From: JBNKFV01 sp050289485 | Lineage (GTDB): Bacteria; Pseudomonadota; Gammaproteobacteria; Pseudomonadales; Cellvibrionaceae | Assembly (NCBI GenBank): GCA_050289485.1 | Contig: JBNKFV010000017.1 | Location: 225,311 to 289,310, forward strand | DNA: 64,000 nucleotides | Direction of reading: 5' to 3' | Shown here: positions 53,367 to 61,623 of the stretch, piece after piece | Position numbering within the stretch: the first letter of the stretch is position 1 | Layout: each line of letters begins with the position of its first letter | Notes under the pieces: model-generated | Seen by the model: the letters and a program-made list of their open reading frames with translations, nothing else | What the model was told of the DNA's origin: nothing | Database searches by the model: none | Program-made: the position numbers and the translations under genes

Positions 53367-55322
53367 TCACAGCGTTAATTCAATGCTAGCTTGTCCGCGT
53401 TGCCCTTCTACAATCTCTTGCGCAGATAAGCCTGCATTATTTTTTCTTGATGCACTGGCTCCGGCTGCGAGCAGTAAATTTACCACTTCTTGTGACCTGG
53501 CTCTGACTGCCGCCATTAATGCAGTATCACCAAGACGATTGCGAATATCAACTTCGGCTCCATTGGTCAGCAACCAGTGAACGCACTCAACCTGGCCGGC
53601 TGCGCTTGCCAGTACTAAAGCGGTATTACCTGCCTTCGACTGCTGGTTTACTGAGTAACCGTCACTTAACAAAGACAGGCATTGCATACAGCCAGCCTCT
53701 GCGGCAATCATTAAAGGCGTGGTTCCGCTGCGGTCTTCAGGCCACTGCTGAGGATAGAGCGCCAGCAAAGAGCGAATTTTCTTCACATCACCCCTGCGGG
53801 CTGCATACCAAAGAGCGGAACGACCGTCTGCATCCAGGTAGTAGCGCTGCAAATGGGAGCTCAATAGTTTAAACAAGGCGAGACCACCTTCAGCATCGGC
53901 TTTAGCAACCAGATAAACATAGTCATCAAAAGGTAAATCAGGCGATTCGTCTTCAATGGCTAATAACAACATTTTGTGGGCAGTGGCTAACTGCCCACTG
54001 CCTAATGCGATGGCAATAGGGTCATCACCATCGGCGTTAGGTGCTGTAATAGACATACCGGCCTTGTGCAGCTGTAGCACAACCTCAGCAAACCCCAACT
54101 GTGCAGCGACTTCCATCAGGCTGCGCTGGCCATCAACCCATTGCAGAGGATTCGCACCAGCTTCTAGCAACGCTTTCACCATGCGCTCATCACCTAGTGA
54201 AACAGCCAATCCTAGCGGGCTGCTGCCATCAGCCAATGGCTCGTGCAGCCGTTTTGGATGCTGCCGCAAAAAAGCATTTAACAAGGCTACATTTTTGTTG
54301 TTAATAATTTCCCGCAATAGTTCAGCATTATTGTTATTACCATTACCTACCAACAACGCATTAACCTCTGCTTGTTGCGACTCTCGTTGCTGCCAACCAT
54401 CACCTTGGCGAGCGCTGTGTTGCTGCAGTTTTTTAACAGCATCGTTGTTACCCATAAATTCGGCCAGATCCAACGGGGTCCAACCGTCTTCATTTTTATG
54501 GTTTACAGGCACGCCCGAAGAAATCAAACGTGCAACCCAAGCGGTTCTTTCACGACGCAGAGCGTAATGCAAAAGCGTGTCGCCATTGGGACGTAAAATA
54601 TCTGTCTGCAAACCATGCTGCAAAAGTAGTGAATACAGCGAGTCGGCATTATTGTCGATCAGCAGAAAGCCAATATGGTTACCATACTTATCGGCTTGAT
54701 TGACGTTTGCACCCTGGCCCAACAGCCACTTTATGCTCTCAATACTGTTGTGCTGTACCGCCAAATAAATGGCTGTGCGCCCTTGCGGGTCTCGCACATT
54801 GACACCATCAATCTCTGGAAAAACTGTTTTTAATTCAGCAACACGATTTTTTGCAGCTGCTGAAAACCACTGTTCATTAATAGAAAGTTCTTTAGTGCGG
54901 GTATTGACCGGGGCGCGTGAAAGATACAGTTTTGCTGGCCGATAACCAGCCTCATCTGCCGCCTCCATTAATGCCTGTGCCTCATCCGGTGATGTCGACA
55001 TTAACAACAATGCCAAGCTGTACTGTGACGCAGCATGACCCGATGCAGCGGCTTTCTCCCACCACATTTTGGCTGTGCCTTCGTCTACCTCTACACCCTT
55101 ACCCAACGAATAGAGATTGCCTAACTGATATTGCGCTTCGGCGTCACCGGCGATCGCAGCAGCATGATAAAGCTCATACCCTTTTACAAAGTCACCCCTG
55201 CGCACTGCCAATTCAGCCATTTGCAAATCTGCAGCGCAATAAGCGACATGACCGACATCCGCCAAACAAAGCACAACTAAGCACTTGGCGACAAAAAAGT
55301 TACACCGTGCCAAACTTTTCAT
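53367..55322 (-). CDS. Secreted Sel1/ankyrin-repeat protein
   Basis: A 651-residue protein built of repeats. A signal peptide (CLVVLCLADVGHVAYC) precedes two Sel1-type helical repeats (AEAQYQLGNLYSLGKGV and its neighbour, about 45-120), then about ten ankyrin repeats from residue 165 to 640 (GRTAIYLAVQHNS, GTTPLMIAAEAG, DTALMAAVRARS and others). These are protein-binding scaffolds, probably periplasmic. ATG at 55322 overlaps the end of the Fe-S flavoprotein gene by 23 bases, so the two are co-expressed; it may help assemble or anchor the electron-transfer proteins of this cluster. That role is inference. Confidence 0.82.
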   Translation of the reverse strand: MKSLARCNFFVAKCLVVLCLADVGHVAYCAADLQMAELAVRRGDFVKGYELYHAAAIAGDAEAQYQLGNLYSLGKGVEVDEGTAKMWWEKAAASGHAASQYSLALLLMSTSPDEAQALMEAADEAGYRPAKLYLSRAPVNTRTKELSINEQWFSAAAKNRVAELKTVFPEIDGVNVRDPQGRTAIYLAVQHNSIESIKWLLGQGANVNQADKYGNHIGFLLIDNNADSLYSLLLQHGLQTDILRPNGDTLLHYALRRERTAWVARLISSGVPVNHKNEDGWTPLDLAEFMGNNDAVKKLQQHSARQGDGWQQRESQQAEVNALLVGNGNNNNAELLREIINNKNVALLNAFLRQHPKRLHEPLADGSSPLGLAVSLGDERMVKALLEAGANPLQWVDGQRSLMEVAAQLGFAEVVLQLHKAGMSITAPNADGDDPIAIALGSGQLATAHKMLLLAIEDESPDLPFDDYVYLVAKADAEGGLALFKLLSSHLQRYYLDADGRSALWYAARRGDVKKIRSLLALYPQQWPEDRSGTTPLMIAAEAGCMQCLSLLSDGYSVNQQSKAGNTALVLASAAGQVECVHWLLTNGAEVDIRNRLGDTALMAAVRARSQEVVNLLLAAGASASRKNNAGLSAQEIVEGQRGQASIELTL

Positions 55323-56628
55323 CCACTTGTATACCAATCTGTTTTAAAAACGGTGTGGGCAATATGCCCCCTGCACATACAATCACATCATCATTAACAA
55401 GCCGATGCTCACAATCAGCGCCACTGAGCACAACCTCCGTCGGCGTAATTTCCTTGACCTGTGAACTCATCGCAAGCATTAACTCACCAGCATTTTCCAG
55501 CGCAGCAATCCCTTCACGATTTTTGCTTTTCACGCGTGAAAACGCCTCGCCTCGGTACGACAACGTTACGGTAGTATTCGCTTGCTTTGCCAGAGCCAGC
55601 GCCGCTTCGAGTGCACTGTCGCCACCGCCGACCACAAGTACATGCCTGCCTGCGTACTGTTCAGCGTCAACCAGTCGGTAAACCACCTTGGATAATTGCT
55701 CGCCCTTCACACCAAGCTTTCGTGGCGTACCTCTGCGCCCCAGCGCCAACAATACGGCGCCGGCACCCAGTGCTGGCTGCTTATCTCCGTTTTTATCAAA
55801 GGCTACCAAAAAACGCTGTCCATCCTGCTTGATATCAGTTACCCGGCAGGCAGTACGAATGGACAGGTTGTTTTGATTAACTACATCCTGCCAGAAGCTC
55901 ACCAACGCCTCTTTACTCGCTTCACGAAATTGAAATTTACCCACAAGTGGCAGCGTGGCAGGTGCAGTCATCACAATTTTTCCACGTGGATAATGTGCTA
56001 CAGTGCCACCAATCGTATCCTGCTCCAGTACAACATAACGCAGCCCTTTGGCTTGTGCAGCCAGAGCCGCCGACAGCCCCGCAGGCCCTGCACCTACAAT
56101 AACCAAATCATAGTCATTAGCCGTATTTTTAAACTGCCTAGCATAATCCGCAGCGTAGGCAGCAGCCTGCTGACCTTGCGCAATGGCATTTTTTATCAAA
56201 CCCATACCGCCCAGCTCTCCAGCGATAAACAGGCCTGGTACCGATGTTTCAAACTTATCACTTAGCGTGGGTATTTCTACACCACGACGCTCAGAGCCAA
56301 AAACCAGACTGATTGCGCCAGTAGGACATGCTTCTTTACAGGCCCCATGCCCGATACAAGCCGATGGTGTCACCAATTGCGCACGCCGATTTACCAACCC
56401 AAGAATCTGGCCTTCTGGGCACGCACTGATGCACGTGGCGCAACCCAGGCACTTCATTGGATCAATTATCGGATGCAATGATGCGGGCTCACTGAGCCCT
56501 GCCTCTTTAGCTTCCTGTAACTTTGTCAGTGCACGCTTCTCTGTGCGTGATTGCCGCCATGCTAACCACCCTATTGTCAGTAATACTGGAGGTGCAAAAA
56601 CAACTAAATAGAGCTGAAAATCATTCAC
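55300..56628 (-). CDS. Membrane-anchored 4Fe-4S/FAD NAD(P)H oxidoreductase
   Basis: A 442-residue flavoprotein likely to feed electrons from NAD(P)H into the neighbouring cytochromes. One N-terminal helix (residues 4-24) anchors it. CLGCATCISACPEGQ near 60 is a full 4Fe-4S site; the next, CIGHGACKEACPTGA near 92, has His in place of the second Cys. A short FAD-type segment VPGLFIAGELGGMGL near 130, GAGPAGLSAALAA near 178 and GGGDSALEAALALA near 337 give a thioredoxin-reductase-like FAD/NAD fold without its CXXC. The GTG start has AGGTG upstream. It is divergent from the cytochrome operon, suggesting joint control. Confidence 0.85.
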   Translation of the reverse strand: MNDFQLYLVVFAPPVLLTIGWLAWRQSRTEKRALTKLQEAKEAGLSEPASLHPIIDPMKCLGCATCISACPEGQILGLVNRRAQLVTPSACIGHGACKEACPTGAISLVFGSERRGVEIPTLSDKFETSVPGLFIAGELGGMGLIKNAIAQGQQAAAYAADYARQFKNTANDYDLVIVGAGPAGLSAALAAQAKGLRYVVLEQDTIGGTVAHYPRGKIVMTAPATLPLVGKFQFREASKEALVSFWQDVVNQNNLSIRTACRVTDIKQDGQRFLVAFDKNGDKQPALGAGAVLLALGRRGTPRKLGVKGEQLSKVVYRLVDAEQYAGRHVLVVGGGDSALEAALALAKQANTTVTLSYRGEAFSRVKSKNREGIAALENAGELMLAMSSQVKEITPTEVVLSGADCEHRLVNDDVIVCAGGILPTPFLKQIGIQVDEKFGTV

Positions 56629-56719
56629 ATTAGCACCTGTAGTTCATTCGCATGCCAGCAACCTTTATCAAAGAACCTACTCATATTTTTTCACTTTTAA
56701 CCTTTTTACAAAATCATCG

Positions 56720-56735
56720 TATGACCGAGATCACA
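56720..56735. promoter_or_regulatory. CRP-like palindrome in the divergent cytochrome promoter
   Basis: TATGA-CCGAGA-TCACA differs from the CRP consensus TGTGA-N6-TCACA at one base. It lies in the 206 bases between the Fe-S flavoprotein and the membrane cytochrome gene. Confidence 0.4.
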
Positions 56736-56758
56736 CTTCTGGCAATCCCTCTACCCTA

Positions 56759-56786
56759 TTAAGGACTTCTTAAGACTTCCTTAAGG
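56759..56786 (+). promoter_or_regulatory. Three 11-bp-phased TTAAG direct repeats before the cytochrome operon
   Basis: TTAAG occurs at 56759, 56770 and 56781, exactly 11 bases apart, within near-identical units TTAAGGACTTC, TTAAGACTTCC and TTAAGGTTTGA. Such spacing is typical for OmpR/PhoB-type response regulator boxes. They are 50-75 bases before the operon's first ATG. Confidence 0.5.
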
Positions 56787-56834
56787 TTTGAGTGAGAAAG
56801 TCCTACGTTGGGTAAAAACATAAAAAATTTACGT

Positions 56835-57716
56835 ATGAATACTTATATCGATACCAGCAAATCGTTGCGCAGCCGTTGGCAATTTAGCAATGCAAGCCGC
56901 TCATGGCTATGGGCACTAATCGTAATAGCGATTCTGTGCGTAGGTTGGCTTATGCGCAAAGAAGGATTTATCAGAGCTAACAGCGGCATGGGCTATTGGC
57001 TTGGCATTATTGGCTGCACGCTAATGCTGTTACTTTTGCAATACAGCCTGAGTAAACGCATAGCGCTGCTCAGACGAGCACTCAGCATCAAACATTGGTT
57101 TCAGCTACATATGGCACTGGGGGTCATAGGACCTCTTTGCATTATTTTTCATAGCAATTTTCATTTGGGATCGGTTAATAGCTCGGTTGCTCTTTTCAGT
57201 ATGTTACTGGTCGCAGGTAGCGGGCTAATAGGCCGCTATATATACATACATATTCATGCTGGTCTATATGGCGAACGCATCCGGTTAAACCAAGCAATTA
57301 GCGACATGCAAACGATATTGGTTCACCTGATGGACTTAAGCACACATTCAAGACAGCAATCTGCCTACAAAGAACTGGCCAACGACATTGAGCAGTTGGG
57401 TAACAGTTTGACAGGCCAAAACCCTCTAACGCGGCTGGACCGAAAAAAACTCTCGCAAAAAATTCTTAAGCGAACGAAGAAATTAATCTATAGCATCGAT
57501 AACGGCCAAAAGCATAAGCCCTTGCCAGACGCCATGAAGAATGTACAGAAAAAACTACGAGAGGATTACATTATTTTGGCAGCCATCTTAAAGAAACTGC
57601 CAAGCCTGAAATTATTTGAAAAACTGTTTTCACTTTGGCATGTAGTGCATATTCCCATATTCGTACTGATGCTGGCCTCGGCAGTAGTTCACATTGTTGT
57701 GGTTCACATGTACTAG
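56835..57716 (+). CDS. Histidine-rich membrane protein, cytochrome b-like
   Basis: Predicted inner-membrane electron carrier of 293 residues, not recognised as a named family. Helices lie near residues 25-45, 55-75, 95-112 and 120-142, plus a C-terminal pair near 265-293, separated by a Lys/Gln-rich cytoplasmic loop. Histidines sit in or near the helices as HWFQLHMALG, FHSNFH, YIHIHAG, WHVVHIP and VVHIVVVHMY, enough for two b-hemes. This placement recalls ferric-reductase/b561-type proteins. ATG at 56835 is preferred; a TTG at 56808 would add nine residues. It starts the operon with the two multiheme cytochromes 15 bases behind. Confidence 0.65.
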   Translation: MNTYIDTSKSLRSRWQFSNASRSWLWALIVIAILCVGWLMRKEGFIRANSGMGYWLGIIGCTLMLLLLQYSLSKRIALLRRALSIKHWFQLHMALGVIGPLCIIFHSNFHLGSVNSSVALFSMLLVAGSGLIGRYIYIHIHAGLYGERIRLNQAISDMQTILVHLMDLSTHSRQQSAYKELANDIEQLGNSLTGQNPLTRLDRKKLSQKILKRTKKLIYSIDNGQKHKPLPDAMKNVQKKLREDYIILAAILKKLPSLKLFEKLFSLWHVVHIPIFVLMLASAVVHIVVVHMY

Positions 57717-57730
57717 GGCCTGTTAACAGT

Positions 57731-59284
57731 ATGAAACTTATTGGCTTTTATTTATTACTTGGCTTCTTGGAACTGTTTTTTAACAGTAGCCAAGTAATGG
57801 CCGACGAACTGTCAATCAAACAAAAGATTTTGATGCCCGGCCCACTGACTGAGGCACATGCCGAGCTTGAATCTAACTGCGACAATTGCCATGTACCCTT
57901 TACAAAAGAAACCATGACCCAGCGCTGTCTGGATTGCCACGACGACATCGCTGCGGATCGTGCCAATAGTGCGGGATACCACGGACTGGCTGCGGCGGCC
58001 AGCCAAGATGCCTGCGAAACCTGCCATACGGATCATGAAGGCCGCGATACGGATATAACCGGCCTGATTCGCGAAATGTTTAACCACGCAAACACTCGCT
58101 TTCCGTTGCAAGGCCATCACCAGCAACTTGCCTGCAATGATTGCCACAACACCGAGAAGGCATGGCATGAGGCCGAAACCACCTGTAATGCTTGCCACGA
58201 GGATCCGCACGGCGACGCCCTGCCTGACCAATGTGATCAGTGCCACCAGCCTACACAATGGCGAGCATTATTGCCCTTCGACCATAATGAAACTGATTTT
58301 CCTCTCACCGGCAAACATTCCCAGGCAGTTTGTAGCAGCTGCCACTTTAATCAAACATTTCAGTTCAACGACACCAGTTGTTTTAGCTGTCACGGAAAAA
58401 CAGATCCTCACCTTGGCAGCAATGGACAACAATGCGATAGTTGCCACAGTACAAAATCCTGGCAAAAAATCACTTTTAATCACGATGATACCGACTTTCC
58501 TTTGTCTGGTGGTCACCGCCCATTACCCTGTAGCGCCTGCCATAACCCAAACACACCTCATCAGCAACCTGCGAAACAATGCCAAAGCTGCCATGCCAAC
58601 GACGACATTCATCTGGGCCGCTTTGATCAGCAATGCGACCAATGCCACAACACCACCAAATGGAACACCGTTCTCTTTGATCACCAACAACACACTGACT
58701 TTCCCCTAACCGGCCAGCATAAAAGTCTCTCCTGCAACCAATGCCACGCTGGAAAATTATCAGACAAACTAAACCGGGATTGCGCGGGCTGTCACCGGAG
58801 TGACGACGTACACAAATCGCAGGACATGGCACTGTGCGGCACGTGCCACTCGACAGAGAGCTGGAAAAAAACCAGTTTTTTCGATCACGATTTTACGCAT
58901 TTTCCACTCATTGGCATGCATCGTATCGTTCCCTGTCAGAACTGCCATATTGGTCACCAGTTCACGCAAGTGGAAAACACCTGCCATGACTGCCACAAGC
59001 AAGATGACATTCACCGTAGCGCGTTAGGTGAAAACTGCGGACAGTGCCATACGCCTAACGCATGGTCAGTTTGGCAGTTCGACCACAACCAGACTGAGTT
59101 TCCCCTTACCGGCCAGCATAACGGGTTAGCCTGCGATGCCTGCCATAAAGGCGGCGCCACCCATAAAACAGATAAAAGTTGTAATAGCTGCCATCGCCAA
59201 GACGACATACACAGTGGTGGTTTCGGCAGTGAGTGTGGGCAATGCCACAACACAAACCATTTTTTTGAGTTGCAAATCAAGTAA
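57731..59284 (+). CDS. 21-heme periplasmic cytochrome c with repeating triheme units
   Basis: A 517-residue multiheme cytochrome with 21 CXXCH motifs. A signal peptide (FLELFFNSSQVMA) is followed by three hemes and then six repeats of about 65 residues. Each repeat reads F-D/N-H, F-P-L-x-G-x-H, three CXXCH and a D-x-H, so it carries three heme-binding motifs and three spare histidines, which is just what bis-His ligation of three hemes needs. No transmembrane helix follows the signal, so it is soluble in the periplasm or attached to partners. The start ATG at 57731 is 14 bases after the preceding stop. Similar c3-type repeats occur in other bacteria, but I know no named protein with this architecture. 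Confidence 0.88.
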   Translation: MKLIGFYLLLGFLELFFNSSQVMADELSIKQKILMPGPLTEAHAELESNCDNCHVPFTKETMTQRCLDCHDDIAADRANSAGYHGLAAAASQDACETCHTDHEGRDTDITGLIREMFNHANTRFPLQGHHQQLACNDCHNTEKAWHEAETTCNACHEDPHGDALPDQCDQCHQPTQWRALLPFDHNETDFPLTGKHSQAVCSSCHFNQTFQFNDTSCFSCHGKTDPHLGSNGQQCDSCHSTKSWQKITFNHDDTDFPLSGGHRPLPCSACHNPNTPHQQPAKQCQSCHANDDIHLGRFDQQCDQCHNTTKWNTVLFDHQQHTDFPLTGQHKSLSCNQCHAGKLSDKLNRDCAGCHRSDDVHKSQDMALCGTCHSTESWKKTSFFDHDFTHFPLIGMHRIVPCQNCHIGHQFTQVENTCHDCHKQDDIHRSALGENCGQCHTPNAWSVWQFDHNQTEFPLTGQHNGLACDACHKGGATHKTDKSCNSCHRQDDIHSGGFGSECGQCHNTNHFFELQIK

Positions 59285-59298
59285 CGCCGGAGGGATAG

Positions 59299-61623
59299 AT
59301 GGACTGCCAACACCTTAGCGATAGAGGCTTTTCCACCGTAATAAAACGGCAAAACATCACCCCTGTTCTGCAAATACTGGCATTACTGGTCGCACTGCTT
59401 TTCTCACCGATGAACCATGCCAACGACACAGTCTTCGACCATGGCAGTGTTGGCTTTGATATAACGGGAGAACATCGCTTTGTGGCTTGCGAAAGTTGCC
59501 ATATTAACGGTCAGTTTAAAGGTACGCCAAAAGAATGCAGTATTTGTCATAGCCTCAACGGCCTTGTCAATGCCACACCTAAGCCTGTCACACACATCAA
59601 CAGCACCGACAACTGCGATATATGCCATAGCACTACGCAATGGGTCGACATCCTGTTTATGAATCATGCGCAGGTATTTGGCACCTGCGACAGTTGTCAT
59701 AACAATCTGGTCAGTACTGGCAAACCCCCAGAACACCTAACCACTAACGAACCTTGTGACACCTGCCACAACAATATCGGCTGGGTGCCGGCACGCTTTG
59801 ATCACACCAACATTACTACTAACTGTTTCAGTTGCCACAATGGTCACGCGGCAACGGGTAAAAATAACACTCATATTCTTAGTGGTAATGATTGCGAAAG
59901 CTGCCACACAACGTTTCACTGGACACCAGCGAGTGTCGATCACAATACCGTCATGGGCAGCTGCTCCAACTGCCACAACAATAGCATTGCTACAGGCAAA
60001 AGCTCAGACCACGTTACCACCAACGGTGAATGCGATGCCTGTCATAGCACCCTCGCCTGGCAACCCGCCCAATTTGACCACACCTGGGCGACAGGTTCTT
60101 GCAGCTCATGCCATAATGGTTCTACCGCAACCGGCAAAACAGCAAACCACATTCCCACGCAAAGTGACTGCGTAGACTGCCACTCCACCTCAGCCTGGAC
60201 GCCCGCCAATTTTCAACATAACAATATTACCGACAACTGTTTTAGCTGCCACAACGGCACCTTTGCAGCGGGTAAAAATATTGGTCATTTGGCCACCACC
60301 AATGACTGCCAGATCTGTCACGCGATAGCCGGCTGGACCCCAGCCACCTTTGACCATGCTTATGCCAGTGGTACCTGTGCGAGCTGCCACAATGGTACGA
60401 CGGCACCGGGGAAAAATGCAGGCCACCTGACAACGTCTGCAGACTGCGGCCTATGCCATTCGAATACGGCCTGGACGCCCGCTATTTTTGATCACTCGAC
60501 TGTCACCGGAAACTGTTCCAGTTGCCACGACGGGGTTACCGCAGCCGGCAAAACAGCAAACCACATTCCCACACAAAGTGACTGCGTAGACTGCCACTCA
60601 GCCACAACCTGGACACCTGCCAATTTTCAGCATAACAATATTACCGACAACTGTTTTAGTTGCCACAACGGCACTTTTGCAACGGGTAAAAATATTGGTC
60701 ATTTGGCCACTACCAATGACTGCCAAGTCTGTCACGCGATAGCCGGCTGGACCCCAGCCAATTTTGACCATGCTTATGCCAGTGGTACCTGTGCGAGCTG
60801 CCACAATGGTACGACGGCACCCGGGAAAAACGCAGGCCACCTGACAACGTCTGCAGACTGCGGCCTATGCCATTCGAATACGGCCTGGACGCCCGCCATT
60901 TTTGATCACACAAATGTCACCGGCAACTGTTCCAGTTGCCATGACGGGGTTACTGCAACCGGCAAAACGGCGACACATTTGCCTACATCAGGCGAGTGCA
61001 ACCAATGCCATGGGACCACTAGCTGGCTACCAGCTATCTTCGATCATACAGGCATTACGAACAATTGTAGTACTTGCCACAACGGCTTAACGGCTACTGG
61101 CAAAACAGCTGATCACCTCGCCACCACGGCTGATTGCAGCGTGTGCCACGCCACCTTTGCCTGGACCCCAGCCACCTTTGATCACAGCACTGTGACGGGT
61201 AACTGTGCCAGCTGTCACAACGGCACAACCGCTACCGGTCAAAATAATGGACACTTTCAAACTCCTCAGGAATGCAATATCTGCCATACCACGACAGCCT
61301 GGTTACCAGACACTTTCCGCCACGCAAGCGCCAACTACCCTGGCGACCATAGAAGAAATCTCAGCTGTACAGACTGCCATGGCGGCAATAGTGAAAATGT
61401 GACCTGGAGCAATGCTGCCTATGCACCAGACTGCGCCGGGTGCCATGCAAACGACTACCGTAGTGGGCCCCATAAAAAAGTTGACACGCCAGCGATCTAT
61501 TACACCGTGTCTGAGCTGCGAGACTGCAGTGGAGCCTGCCATGAATATACCGACACAACGTTTTCCACAATAAGGCGTACCAGAAACGGCGAACACAGGG
61601 TAAGTGATAGTGATTTTGATTAA
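59299..61623 (+). CDS. 29-30-heme cytochrome c with 46-residue diheme repeats
   Basis: A 774-residue cytochrome with 29 CXXCH sites plus one CX3CH (CSGACH near residue 745). After a signal peptide (LLVALLFSPMNHA) the chain is a string of 46-residue units: x-P-A-x-F-D-H, CXXCH-N-G, A-x-G-K-x2-x-H and a second CXXCH before W. Each unit thus has two hemes and two spare histidines. A 414-bp tandem duplication (three units) is visible in the DNA. The C-terminus has a longer, more variable segment with GDHRRNLSCTDCHGG. GGAGG stands five bases before the ATG. Length and repetition suggest a long, linear heme wire, perhaps crossing the periplasm or exposed outside; that is inference. Confidence 0.88.
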   Translation: MDCQHLSDRGFSTVIKRQNITPVLQILALLVALLFSPMNHANDTVFDHGSVGFDITGEHRFVACESCHINGQFKGTPKECSICHSLNGLVNATPKPVTHINSTDNCDICHSTTQWVDILFMNHAQVFGTCDSCHNNLVSTGKPPEHLTTNEPCDTCHNNIGWVPARFDHTNITTNCFSCHNGHAATGKNNTHILSGNDCESCHTTFHWTPASVDHNTVMGSCSNCHNNSIATGKSSDHVTTNGECDACHSTLAWQPAQFDHTWATGSCSSCHNGSTATGKTANHIPTQSDCVDCHSTSAWTPANFQHNNITDNCFSCHNGTFAAGKNIGHLATTNDCQICHAIAGWTPATFDHAYASGTCASCHNGTTAPGKNAGHLTTSADCGLCHSNTAWTPAIFDHSTVTGNCSSCHDGVTAAGKTANHIPTQSDCVDCHSATTWTPANFQHNNITDNCFSCHNGTFATGKNIGHLATTNDCQVCHAIAGWTPANFDHAYASGTCASCHNGTTAPGKNAGHLTTSADCGLCHSNTAWTPAIFDHTNVTGNCSSCHDGVTATGKTATHLPTSGECNQCHGTTSWLPAIFDHTGITNNCSTCHNGLTATGKTADHLATTADCSVCHATFAWTPATFDHSTVTGNCASCHNGTTATGQNNGHFQTPQECNICHTTTAWLPDTFRHASANYPGDHRRNLSCTDCHGGNSENVTWSNAAYAPDCAGCHANDYRSGPHKKVDTPAIYYTVSELRDCSGACHEYTDTTFSTIRRTRNGEHRVSDSDFD
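60131..60958 (+). repeat. Two-copy 414-bp tandem duplication inside the second multiheme cytochrome
   Basis: CCGGCAAAAC starts near-identical blocks at 60131 and 60545, and a third match of the opening at 60959. The copies differ at scattered third-codon and few amino-acid sites. Each block encodes 138 residues, that is three 46-residue diheme units. Confidence 0.9.

Noticed and set aside
60131..60958. Regular repeats that could be taken for a CRISPR-like array
   Set aside because: The periods are 138 and 414 bases in frame, the repeats are coding and the spacer/repeat structure of CRISPR is absent.
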